A stretch of DNA of 45,098 nucleotides from Verrucomicrobiota bacterium (GTDB lineage Bacteria > Verrucomicrobiota > Verrucomicrobiia > Chthoniobacterales > Chthoniobacteraceae), in NCBI GenBank assembly GCA_026398235.1, contig JAPLTE010000041.1, positions 1 through 45,098 on the forward strand, written 5' to 3'. A program made the translations under genes and the position numbers. Of the stretch, positions 13,686 to 21,587 are shown piece after piece. Every line of letters starts with the position of its first letter. The first letter of the stretch is position 1. The notes below the pieces were generated by a model, which saw only the letters and a program-made list of their open reading frames with translations, ran no database searches and had not been told where the DNA came from.

Positions 13686-14702
13686 TCAAGGGGGAGAAAT
13701 GAAAGAGGGGCCACCCTGCGCGGACGCCTCGCTGCCTTGCTGGAACATGCGCGCGATCACTTCCTCGATCGGAATTTCCTGCACATTGATGTCGGTGACG
13801 CGATAACGGGCCAGCACCGCCCGACACGTTTCCGCGACGCTTGCGCGGGGGACTTTGAGCAGGACGGTCTGCGGCGTCTGCTCGGTGATTTCCCCGAATT
13901 CCGTGAAATCGCGGTCGGCCGCGTCTTCAAAGGTGAAATGGACAATCTTGTGGGTGGAAAACCGGTCCACAATCGTGTTGAGAGGGCCGTCGAACATGAT
14001 CCGGCCATGGTCGATGATGATGACCCTGCGGCAGAGTTCCTCAATGTCCTGCATGTAATGGCTGGTGAGCATCGTGACGATGCGGTGCCCGGCATTGTAA
14101 TGCTGGAGAAACTCGCGGACTTTTTTCGCGCTGCCGACATCCAGGCCGATCGTCGGTTCATCCAGGAAAAGCACGCGCGGGGCGTGGAGCAGCGCGGCGA
14201 TGAGTTCCATCTTCATCCGCTCGCCCAAGCTCAATTCCCGCACCATGACGTTGAGCTTGTCGGTAACGTCGAGCAGTTCGGAAAGCCCGCCGACGATCCG
14301 GTTGAAATCGGTCCGCTCGATCCCGTAAATGGCGCGGTTGAGTTCCAGCGATTCGCGCGCGGGGAGGTCCCACCAGAGCGAGTTTTTTTGTCCCAAAAGC
14401 AGTGCAAACTGCCGTTTGAGTTCGTCCTTGCGCTCCCAGGGGACGTGGCCCAGCACACGCGCTTCACCGCCGCTCGGGTTGAGCAAACCGGAGAGCATTT
14501 TGAGGACCGTGGTTTTGCCCGCGCCGTTGGGGCCGAGAAAGCCGACCAACTCCCCTTCCTCGATGGTGAAGCTCACCCCGTCGGCGGCCCGCGTCTCACC
14601 GTATTTGCGGCTCACCAGCCCTTTCACAGCCCCCCACAACCCGGCCTCCTTGCGGTAGGTGCGGTATACTTTCGTCAGGTTGCGGGCTTCAATGGCGGGC
14701 AT
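13686..14702 (-). CDS. ABC transporter ATP-binding protein without adjacent permease
   Basis: 338 residues: Walker A GPNGAGKTT (57-65), Q-loop LLLGQKNSLWW (101-111), signature LSLGERMKMEL (157-167, a variant of LSGGQ), Walker B VLFLDEPTIGLD (177-188), switch His in LTSHYMQ. An ~85-residue C-terminal extension after the ATPase core (FDGPLNTIVDRF onward) resembles the ABC-2 exporter ATPases that pair with DUF990-type permeases. The segment 20-35 before Walker A (LWGAVKGLVSRKYGET) is the extra insertion typical of that group. No permease lies within the neighbouring genes, so its partner must be elsewhere. Confidence 0.88.
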   Translation of the reverse strand: MPAIEARNLTKVYRTYRKEAGLWGAVKGLVSRKYGETRAADGVSFTIEEGELVGFLGPNGAGKTTVLKMLSGLLNPSGGEARVLGHVPWERKDELKRQFALLLGQKNSLWWDLPARESLELNRAIYGIERTDFNRIVGGLSELLDVTDKLNVMVRELSLGERMKMELIAALLHAPRVLFLDEPTIGLDVGSAKKVREFLQHYNAGHRIVTMLTSHYMQDIEELCRRVIIIDHGRIMFDGPLNTIVDRFSTHKIVHFTFEDAADRDFTEFGEITEQTPQTVLLKVPRASVAETCRAVLARYRVTDINVQEIPIEEVIARMFQQGSEASAQGGPSFISPP

Positions 14703-14817
14703 GAATAGGTCCTATAAGACCTATAGCGCCCGGGAGAAACAAAAAAGACCCCAATTTTACGCCCTTGCCTCGCGGGCGCTTTTCCTTATCTTGGGCGCTC
14801 GAATTTTTAAATTTCCC

Positions 14818-15762
14818 ATGAAACTCACTGCACCGATTGTTTTTGAACCTTTGTACATGGAACGCGTCTGGGGCGGGCGCAAACTGGAGACGCTTTTTGG
14901 AAAAACGCTCCCCAGCGGCGCCATCATCGGCGAAGCCTGGGAATTGGTGGACCGCGAGGAGGCGCAAAGCGTCGTCCACACGGGCGCACTTCGGGGCAAA
15001 ACCCTCAACGAACTCTGGACCGAATACCGCGAGTCCGTCTTCGGCAACCGGTATGCCAACACCACAGGCCGGTTCCCTCTTTTGTTCAAGCTCCTGGATG
15101 CGGCGGAGAAACTTTCCGTCCAGGTGCATCCCCCTGCCGCCGTGGCCCCCGAGTTGAAGGGGGAGCCCAAAACCGAAATGTGGTATGTGCTGGCAGCCGA
15201 ACCAGGGGCCGATCTTTTTGCCGGGCTCAAACAGGGCACCTCACGCGAGCAATTTGAAAGAGCGTTGCAAACAGGCCATTGCGACGCTCTGCTTCACCGG
15301 ATCGAAACCCAAGCCGGGGATTGCATTTTCATCCCGAGCGGCCGCGTCCACGCCATCGGCGGCGGCAACGTCATCGTCGAAGTCCAGCAAAACAGCGACA
15401 CCACCTACCGCGTCTTCGACTGGAACCGCACCGGCCTCGACGGCAAGCCCCGCGCGCTGCACGTGCAGGAATCGCTACGTTCCATCGATTTCGATGACTA
15501 CGAGCCCCAGCTTCAAAACCCGGCAGGCACCCCCCTGGTGCAGTGCGCCTATTTCGAGATCGACCGTTGGAATTTGGACCAGCCGCGCGAAGCCGCGCCA
15601 GCGGGCGATTTCGCCGTCCTGACCTGCATCAGCGGCAAGGTGTCCTGTGCCGGGTCAATCTTCGGCCCCGGCGAGTTCTTCCTGGTCCCCGCAAGCTTGG
15701 AAGAGCGCCTGCTCACGCCCGCCGCACCGGGAACCACGGTGTTGCGGACACGGATCGCGTAA
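14818..15762 (+). CDS. manA: Mannose-6-phosphate isomerase, class I
   Basis: 314 residues from ATG 14818. Type I PMI motifs: N-terminal PLYMERVWGGRKL, zinc ligands Gln102 and His104 in LSVQVHPP, Glu120 in KTEMWYV, His178 in PSGRVHAIGGG, and the active-site arginine in the SDTTYRVFDW segment. It interconverts mannose-6-phosphate and fructose-6-phosphate, the entry to GDP-mannose. The length is that of the short bacterial (B. subtilis-like) form. The frame open to 14659 is upstream of the conserved N-terminus. It is divergent from the ABC ATPase with 115 bases between them. Confidence 0.93.
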   Translation: MKLTAPIVFEPLYMERVWGGRKLETLFGKTLPSGAIIGEAWELVDREEAQSVVHTGALRGKTLNELWTEYRESVFGNRYANTTGRFPLLFKLLDAAEKLSVQVHPPAAVAPELKGEPKTEMWYVLAAEPGADLFAGLKQGTSREQFERALQTGHCDALLHRIETQAGDCIFIPSGRVHAIGGGNVIVEVQQNSDTTYRVFDWNRTGLDGKPRALHVQESLRSIDFDDYEPQLQNPAGTPLVQCAYFEIDRWNLDQPREAAPAGDFAVLTCISGKVSCAGSIFGPGEFFLVPASLEERLLTPAAPGTTVLRTRIA

Positions 15763-15773
15763 CGGAAGAAAAG

Positions 15774-15803
15774 CAGCCGCAAAAAGGCGCAAAAAGCGCA
15801 GAA
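15774..15803. repeat. CGCAAA-type repeat (R3), third locus
   Basis: AGCCGCAAAAAGGCGCAAAA at 15775-15794, extending to about 15803 with GCGCAG. It is close in wording to the sequence at 8361-8391. Confidence 0.6.
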
Positions 15804-15840
15804 TTTCCGGCAGCCGATTTTTGGCGCTCGTGCGCTTTAC

Positions 15841-15869
15841 CTCGTTCCCAAATGGAGTTTGGGAACGAG
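15841..15869. repeat. Hairpin repeat R2 between manA and the branching enzyme
   Basis: Perfect 12-bp arms CTCGTTCCCAAA and TTTGGGAACGAG around a TGGAG loop. It is a member of the same family as the cluster at 11990-12176. Confidence 0.8.
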
Positions 15870-15996
15870 AAACTCCGGGCCTTGATCTCTCCGTATAAGG
15901 CTTCTCACGTCCGCCGCCTCGGGTTTTTCCCGGTATTGTGCAAACCCCTCATTTTTCCCTTCATTCCGGGGGGTTCCTCCTGCATCCTCTCCCGCC

Positions 15997-17604
15997 ATGG
16001 CCACCGGCTATCTCGCCTTGATTCTCCACGCGCACCTCCCGTATGTGCGCCATCCCGAGTACCCGGAATTCCTGGAGGAAGACTGGCTCTTTGAGGCGAT
16101 CACGGAAACCTATATTCCGCTCATTCAAATGCTGCGCGGGCTCATGGCCGAGGAGGTGCCGTTTGCGCTAACGATGTCGCTCACCCCGCCGCTCTGCGCC
16201 ATGCTGCGCGACCCGCTTTTGCAGGAACGCTACGTGCGCTACCTGGACCGCGCCATTTCCCTGGCCGAACGCGAGGTGGACCGCACGCGCGACGATTCCC
16301 GTTTGCAAAATCTTGCCCGGTTTTACCTCGAACGCTTCCAGTCGTGTCGCTGTCTTTTTGTGGACGAGTGCAAGGGGCAGTTGCTTCCCGAATTTGCCCG
16401 GCTCCAAAACGAGGGGGTGCTGGAGATCATCACCTGCGCGGCCACACACGGGTTCCTGCCGCTGATGCAGAACTTTCCCGAGGCGGTGCGGGCGCAAATC
16501 CTGATCGCACGGGACGATTACCGCGCCTGTTTTGGGCGGGATCCACAGGGCATCTGGCTGCCGGAATGCGGCTATGTGGCCGGGATCGAGGAGATTCTTG
16601 CCGAGGCGAATATTCGGTGGTTTGTCATCGATTCCCACGGGCTCATGTTCGGCAACCCGCGCCCGCGCTATGCGATTTTTTCCCCCTGCTACACCCCGGC
16701 CGGCCCGGCGGTGTTCGCGCGCGACCGGGAATCGAGCCGCCAAGTCTGGAGCCAGGAGGACGGCTACCCGGGCGACCCGGCCTACCGCGATTTCTACCGC
16801 GACATTGGATTTGACCTCGACCCGCAGCGGTTGGGCGATTTCCTGCCCTCCGGCGGGGTGCGTAAATTTTCCGGCATCAAATACCACCGCATCACCGGGG
16901 CCACCGCGGACAAGGATGTGTACAACCGCGCCTGGGCGATGGGGGCGGCGGACGCTCACGCCGGGCATTTTGTGCATTCGCGGGTCAAGCAGATCGAGCA
17001 GTTGTTGGAAAACACGAACATCGACCCGATCGTCGTCAGCCCTTATGACGCCGAACTTTTCGGGCATTGGTGGTTTGAAGGGCCGGAATTTTTAAACCTC
17101 TTCATCCGCAAGGCAGCCTTCGATCAGCAGACCTTCTCGATGACCACGCCGAGCCGGTTTCTGGCAGACCACCCCACCCAACAGCTCGTGGTCCCCTCGG
17201 CCTCAAGCTGGGGGCACAAGGGGTACTGGGAGGTCTGGCTCGATGAGAGCAACTCGTGGATCTACCCCCATCTCCACGCCGCCGCCCGCCGGATGACCGA
17301 GGTGGCGACGGAATTCGCCGCCCTCCCCGACGAACTGACGCCGCTGGTGGAACGCACCTTACGCCAGCTTGCGCGCGAGTTGCTGCTGGCGCAATCGAGC
17401 GACTGGGCCTTCCTCATGAAGACCGGCACCGCGCAGTCGTACGCCTCCAAGCGGACCAAAGACCACATTTTGCGGTTTACGCGGCTCTACGACCAGATCC
17501 GGGGCCGAAACATAGACGAAAAGTTTCTGGAAAATTGCGAATGGAGGGACAACATATTCCCTGATGTGCAATGGCGTCACTACCTTCGCAAAGAACCGGC
17601 TTGA
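15997..17604 (+). CDS. GH57 1,4-alpha-glucan branching enzyme-like protein
   Basis: 535 residues, starting MATGYLALILHAHLPYVRHP, the GH57 region 1 signature. The catalytic nucleophile is Glu190 in IWLPECGY and the acid/base Asp351 in VVSPYDAELFGHWW; both sit at the positions expected from characterised GH57 branching enzymes, and the C-terminal helical domain (KDHILRFTRLYDQI) is present. It should transfer alpha-1,4 chains to alpha-1,6 branches in glycogen. No classical GlgB, GlgC or GlgA is in this window. Some GH57 proteins of this group show little branching activity, so the exact reaction is inference. The next gene starts one base after its stop. Confidence 0.88.
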   Translation: MATGYLALILHAHLPYVRHPEYPEFLEEDWLFEAITETYIPLIQMLRGLMAEEVPFALTMSLTPPLCAMLRDPLLQERYVRYLDRAISLAEREVDRTRDDSRLQNLARFYLERFQSCRCLFVDECKGQLLPEFARLQNEGVLEIITCAATHGFLPLMQNFPEAVRAQILIARDDYRACFGRDPQGIWLPECGYVAGIEEILAEANIRWFVIDSHGLMFGNPRPRYAIFSPCYTPAGPAVFARDRESSRQVWSQEDGYPGDPAYRDFYRDIGFDLDPQRLGDFLPSGGVRKFSGIKYHRITGATADKDVYNRAWAMGAADAHAGHFVHSRVKQIEQLLENTNIDPIVVSPYDAELFGHWWFEGPEFLNLFIRKAAFDQQTFSMTTPSRFLADHPTQQLVVPSASSWGHKGYWEVWLDESNSWIYPHLHAAARRMTEVATEFAALPDELTPLVERTLRQLARELLLAQSSDWAFLMKTGTAQSYASKRTKDHILRFTRLYDQIRGRNIDEKFLENCEWRDNIFPDVQWRHYLRKEPA

Positions 17605-17605
17605 A

Positions 17606-18847
17606 ATGCGCGGCGTGCAATCCGCTGGAAAATGGATCCTGGCGCTGGCGTTGATCGCGGCGTGCAGCGCGTTTGCCGAGCCGGTGAAGATCACGTTTCT
17701 GCCGCCCCCGATGGAGGGACAGATTTCGCTGGGTGTTTATGATACCGCAGGAAGACTGGTGCGAATCTTGCATCGGGAAATCGACCCCGATGAATTAACC
17801 AAGGGGGATGATGGCCTCGTCACACAATGGGATGGCAAGGATGATCAGGGCAAGCCGTGCCCACCCGGAACCTACCGCGCCCGAGGAGTGATGGTTGGGG
17901 AGTTGGGGGTGGAAGGGGTCGATTTTATTGGAAATGACTGGGTGACTGATGACGATTCGCCGCGCGTGCGGCGGATTGACGCGATGGAGCCTGCCGAAAA
18001 AGGCGGCATCTTTATGCAAACGGCGACGCCCGGAAATCCTTTTCCCGTTTTTTTCACCGTTTATCCCGCTCCGATCCTGCCGGAAAAAAAAGAAACTTCC
18101 GTAATCCTCGTTCCTTTTCCCCAGACGCCCCCCGCCTTCAAACAACTCAAGCCCCCCATGCCCCTTTCCGGCTTGGGAAAAGTGGAAGCTTGGACTGCGG
18201 GAACACTCGGCTCTGTCTGGGTTCTCAGGGCAAATGCCGTCAAACAATACTCCAAGGCCGGCAAACTCTTGTACACGCTCGAATCACAGCCGGACGATCC
18301 CCCTCCCCTCAAACTCGCCTGCGCCCTTTCGCCCGTCATTCTCTACGTTCTTTATGAAAACGCCACGCTCCAGCGGCTGCGCGGCTACGACTTCACCGGC
18401 GTAAAGCCAGGTGGCGAGCCGAAGGTGCTTTTCGAGAACGACATCCACGCCAGCGACACCTACGAGCAGATCGCCTCCGAGTTGCAGTTTCCCGACGAGC
18501 AGCCGTTTGTCCCCTCGCCTACTTTGACGGTTGCGCTTGTCCCCAATCCTCTCACCCACAATAAACCGGGAACGCTGCAAATCCGCGCGGGCGTGGATAA
18601 AGACGGGTGTTATCTGGCGACGCTCGACGGCCTGCCGCTCTGTCATATCAGCGATACGAAAGATTTGCGCTGGGCGGTGATGGGGCGAGCTCCCGGCAGC
18701 AACACGATCACCCTTTTTGAGAGCGACGGTGCGGTGGTGGAGGCGTTCCAAGTCTCCAAAATCGACCATATGATGCCCTTCAACGCGGGGACAATCCAAT
18801 GGCCGGGAGAAACCCCAACCCCCTCTCCCGTCCCCGCTCTGCCTTAG
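17606..18847 (+). CDS. Secreted protein with an N-terminal FlgD-like Ig domain
   Basis: 413 residues from ATG 17606, one base after the GH57 stop, so almost surely co-transcribed. Signal peptide: GKWILALALIAACSAFA then EPVKITFLPP. Residues about 32-95 (ISLGVYDTAGRLVRIL, then WDGKDDQGKPCPPGTYRARG) match the FlgD Ig-like/T9SS-associated beta-sandwich pattern, in which the WDG-D-x-G-P-x-G-x-Y core is diagnostic. The remainder looks like a beta-propeller-like or low-repeat beta domain (AWTAGTLGSVWVLRANAV, YVLYENATLQRLRGYDF) ending in a Pro-rich tail. Function unknown; an extracytoplasmic role is likely. No sorting signal was found. Confidence 0.75.
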   Translation: MRGVQSAGKWILALALIAACSAFAEPVKITFLPPPMEGQISLGVYDTAGRLVRILHREIDPDELTKGDDGLVTQWDGKDDQGKPCPPGTYRARGVMVGELGVEGVDFIGNDWVTDDDSPRVRRIDAMEPAEKGGIFMQTATPGNPFPVFFTVYPAPILPEKKETSVILVPFPQTPPAFKQLKPPMPLSGLGKVEAWTAGTLGSVWVLRANAVKQYSKAGKLLYTLESQPDDPPPLKLACALSPVILYVLYENATLQRLRGYDFTGVKPGGEPKVLFENDIHASDTYEQIASELQFPDEQPFVPSPTLTVALVPNPLTHNKPGTLQIRAGVDKDGCYLATLDGLPLCHISDTKDLRWAVMGRAPGSNTITLFESDGAVVEAFQVSKIDHMMPFNAGTIQWPGETPTPSPVPALP

Positions 18848-18880
18848 AAGCGGTTAACGAAGGGAAAATGGGGGTCCCAT

Positions 18881-18955
18881 CCCCCATCGCGCTCGGAGAG
18901 CGCGATCCACCGGTGGATCGACCGCTCCGCGGGCGATCTGGGAGAGCGCCTGAAT
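18881..18955. repeat. Dispersed intergenic repeat R1, copy b
   Basis: Shares CCATCGCGCTCGGAGA with copy a and the core GGTGGATCGACCGCTCCGCG at 18912-18931. It includes a 16-bp perfect palindrome GATCCACCGGTGGATC at 18904-18919. It lies in the convergent gap between the secreted protein and the response regulator. Confidence 0.75.
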
Positions 18956-19005
18956 GGCGAATATCCGGGGCTCTTCCAATACACCCCTCCACGAATTCAA
19001 GGCAT

Positions 19006-19671
19006 CTAGAGCACGCCTTGGTTCACCCATTGCACCGCAAAACGGACCATCTCCGGCGCGGTTTTGAGGTTCAGCTTTTCTTTAATGTGTGCCCGATGGC
19101 TTTCGATCGTCTTGACACTCAAGTTCAGGTCTTCGGCGATTTGCCGCGTTCCGTGCCCCTGGCCGATGAGTTGCAACACTTCGAGTTCCCGGTCGGAGAG
19201 GATCGCCACGGGAGAGGTATCCTGGAGCGCTTTGCCGTCGATCGCCTTGCGCATCATCTTGTCCGCGAGTTTTTCCGAAACGTAAATCTGGCCGCTGAGG
19301 ATCCGCCGCAAAGCGCTCGTCAATTTTTCCGGCGCCTCCTGCTTCATCACATACCCCTTGGCCCCGGCCCGCAAAGCGCGCTCGGCGTAGAGGGATTCAT
19401 CGTGCATGGAGAGCACGAGCACGGGGAAATCCGGCCACTGCGCGACGATGTTCTTGATCAGCTCGATGCCGTTGGTGCCCTGCAAAGTAATATCCACAAC
19501 CCCGAGATCGGGCTTGGTCTCCGCAATTGCCGCCATCGCCTTGCGGGCATTGGCCGCTTCGGCGCAAACCATGAAGTCGGGCTCGCAATTCAAGAGTTGC
19601 ACCAACCCCTGCCGGACGATGGGATGATCATCAACAATCAGAACTTTCGCTTTGGTTTCTAGTGGTTTCAT
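19006..19671 (-). CDS. NarL/FixJ-family response regulator (orphan)
   Basis: 221 residues. The receiver domain (1-125) has the acidic pocket Asp14/Asp15, the phosphoacceptor Asp60 (GVVDITL), Ser88 and Lys110 (KGYVMKQ). The DNA-binding LuxR-type HTH is at about 155-215 (LSDRELEVLQLIGQGHGTRQ, then VKTIESHRAHIKEKL). Phosphorylation by a sensor kinase should change DNA binding. No histidine kinase gene is next to it, so its partner and targets are unknown. It is convergent with the secreted protein; its upstream side is the 279-base gap before the small zinc-ribbon gene. Confidence 0.93.
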   Translation of the reverse strand: MKPLETKAKVLIVDDHPIVRQGLVQLLNCEPDFMVCAEAANARKAMAAIAETKPDLGVVDITLQGTNGIELIKNIVAQWPDFPVLVLSMHDESLYAERALRAGAKGYVMKQEAPEKLTSALRRILSGQIYVSEKLADKMMRKAIDGKALQDTSPVAILSDRELEVLQLIGQGHGTRQIAEDLNLSVKTIESHRAHIKEKLNLKTAPEMVRFAVQWVNQGVL

Positions 19672-19816
19672 TGAAACAGAATAGGGGTTGTGATGGGGGA
19701 ATCGGCGTTCCTTGGGAAACCGGCCCCATCTTGCGATGTAATTTCCTAAGCAGCAACCGTTCTTAAGCAGAGTAAAAGGTGAACCTCATAGACGCAATCC
19801 AGCAAGCCCCTATTTT

Positions 19817-19912
19817 ATGTTTACTGGTTTCCCTGATGCCGACCTTTCTTTCAGGGAATGCATCAAGGCGAAAGCAGGTCACGACCCGATTGCCAAAGCG
19901 GCCGTCGTGTAG
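19817..19912 (+). CDS. Possible 31-residue small ORF
   Basis: ATG at 19817 to TAG at 19912, reading MFTGFPDADLSFRECIKAKA then GHDPIAKAAVV. The composition (Lys, Ala, Asp, one Cys) looks more protein-like than most chance frames here, but there is no Shine-Dalgarno and it is very short. It lies 38 bases before the zinc-ribbon gene and could be a leader peptide or chance. The rest of the 19672-19950 gap shows nothing else I can support. Confidence 0.22.
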   Translation: MFTGFPDADLSFRECIKAKAGHDPIAKAAVV

Positions 19913-19950
19913 GCATGGTGAGGGCGGGAAAACCAGGGAATGCGTTCGCT

Positions 19951-20346
19951 ATGAATCAAGATTGCAAGGAAGAAAACCTCAAAATCCAACTCCTCCAACG
20001 GGAGTGCGACTGGGTGGTATTGGACGAAGCCCGCCAGTGCGTCCTTTGTGAGCAAACCTTTACCGGACACCAGGTGCGGCTGCTTTGGGACAACGCCGAA
20101 GCGCCCCACCTCCAATGCCCGACGCCGCGCTGCCTCGGCACCCCGTCCCAGTGGATTCACCCCGGCAACCCACTCGTCTCCGAGGAAGCCTGGCAGGATT
20201 GGATGCGTCTGCTCGATACGCTTTGCGAAGAACCGGTCCGCCCCCCCTTCGGAGTGCGCAAAGGGGGCGGCGTGCGCAAAATCAAACGCCTCGATATGGG
20301 AGTGCAGCGGGCGGGTTCCAAAGTCGCTGTTTTGCGAGCCGGTTAA
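19951..20346 (+). CDS. Small protein with a zinc-ribbon-like Cys4 pattern
   Basis: 131 residues from ATG 19951. Cys30 and Cys33 (ARQCVLCEQTF) and Cys56 and Cys61 (LQCPTPRCLG) form a plausible four-cysteine zinc site; the spacing of about 22 residues between knuckles suits a zinc ribbon. The segment between them (HQVRLLWDNAEAPHL) and the C-terminal basic tail (GVRKGGGVRKIKRLDMG) could bind nucleic acid or a partner protein. Not recognised as a named family. A longer frame upstream to 19858 is possible but is rich in Arg/Gly and lacks the protein-like character. The PfkB kinase follows 130 bases later on the same strand. Confidence 0.65.
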   Translation: MNQDCKEENLKIQLLQRECDWVVLDEARQCVLCEQTFTGHQVRLLWDNAEAPHLQCPTPRCLGTPSQWIHPGNPLVSEEAWQDWMRLLDTLCEEPVRPPFGVRKGGGVRKIKRLDMGVQRAGSKVAVLRAG

Positions 20347-20475
20347 GCCCCTTTCCCGGCCGATTTTCCTGCCCGCACCCTCAAAGGCGGCTCTTTTGGC
20401 TCTTTTGAACTCAAAGCGCCTCCACGGCCGCATTTCTTGCTTTCCCAAACCGCCAAAATGCGCTTTGAGAAAGGC

Positions 20476-21393
20476 ATGCCCGTCCTTGTTGTAGGTTCGA
20501 TTGGTCTCGACACCGTTAAAACACCCCTCGCTGAACACGCCGATCTCCTCGGCGGTTCCGCCTCCTATGCCGCCGTCAGCGCCAGCTTTTTCAGCGGCGT
20601 CAACCTTGTGGGAATTGTGGGGGAGGATTTTCCCAAGCCGCACGTCGATTTTTTTGGCAGCCGCAACATTGACCTTTGCGGATTGCAGATCGCACCCGGC
20701 CAAACCTTTCGTTGGTCCGGGGAATACCACACAGACCTCAACACCCGCTCAACCCGCAGCATTGCGCTCAATGTCTTTGAACATTTCACGCCCAAGCTGC
20801 CCGCGAGTTACAGCCACACCCCATACGTTCTGCTGGCCAACATCGCCCCGAGCCTGCAACTCCATGTCCTCGACCAGATGACCCAGCCCCGGTTTATCAT
20901 AGCCGACACGATGGACCTCTGGATCAACATCGCCAAAGACGACCTGCTCGCGCTGCTCAAGCGCGTGGACATGCTCATCCTGAACGACGGGGAAGCCCGG
21001 CAGTTCACCGGCCAGAACTCCCTCATTAAAGCGGGCAAACTCATTCGTGCGCTCGGGCCGAAATATGTCGCCATAAAAAAAGGCGAACACGGCTGCCTTC
21101 TTTTTGGCGAGGAGGCTTTTTTCACCTGCGGCGCCTATCCCCTCGAAGAGATCCACGACCCGACCGGAGCGGGCGACACCTTCGCGGGCGGCTTGGCGGG
21201 GTATCTGGCCAGCCTCAACCACGCGGAAGTCACCTTCGAAAGCCTGCGCAAGGCCGTCGTGTACGGCAGCGTGCTCGCCAGTTACAACGTCGAAGCCTTC
21301 TCGCTGGAGCGGATGCGCACGCTGACGCCCCGGGATATCGTCCACCGCTACGAGTCCATCAAATTGATCAGCCGTTTCGAGCCCTTGAGCTAG
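20476..21393 (+). CDS. PfkB-family carbohydrate (or nucleoside) kinase
   Basis: 305 residues from ATG 20476 (ATG 20458 and TTG 20437 are in-frame alternatives). The N-terminal strand MPVLVVGSIGLDTVKTP and GGSASYAAVSASFF form the sugar-binding motif; the C-terminal DPTGAGDTFAGG (228-239) holds the catalytic Asp and anion hole of the PfkB/ribokinase family. It transfers phosphate from ATP to a hydroxymethyl group; the family covers ribose, fructose-1-P, adenosine and other substrates. I cannot fix the substrate; the lid motif (FRWSGEYHTDLNTRST) has an aromatic-rich loop often seen in the uncharacterised bacterial branch. Confidence 0.87.
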   Translation: MPVLVVGSIGLDTVKTPLAEHADLLGGSASYAAVSASFFSGVNLVGIVGEDFPKPHVDFFGSRNIDLCGLQIAPGQTFRWSGEYHTDLNTRSTRSIALNVFEHFTPKLPASYSHTPYVLLANIAPSLQLHVLDQMTQPRFIIADTMDLWINIAKDDLLALLKRVDMLILNDGEARQFTGQNSLIKAGKLIRALGPKYVAIKKGEHGCLLFGEEAFFTCGAYPLEEIHDPTGAGDTFAGGLAGYLASLNHAEVTFESLRKAVVYGSVLASYNVEAFSLERMRTLTPRDIVHRYESIKLISRFEPLS

Positions 21394-21504
21394 CCGCCGA
21401 GGGAGCCTTCGTGGCCGAATCCCCTTGCCGCCCGCGCAAAACCGTGCAATATGCAGGCCCAGCAGGGGGAAGGCCCAAGTCGTGATTCCTCCAGTCTAAA
21501 ATTC

Positions 21505-21577
<73 letters not shown>

Positions 21578-21587
21578 TACTTGCAAG

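Noticed and set aside
12642-14708. A 688-residue open frame opposite ruvB and the ABC ATPase
   Set aside because: It crosses three genes read in the other direction and shows shadow composition.
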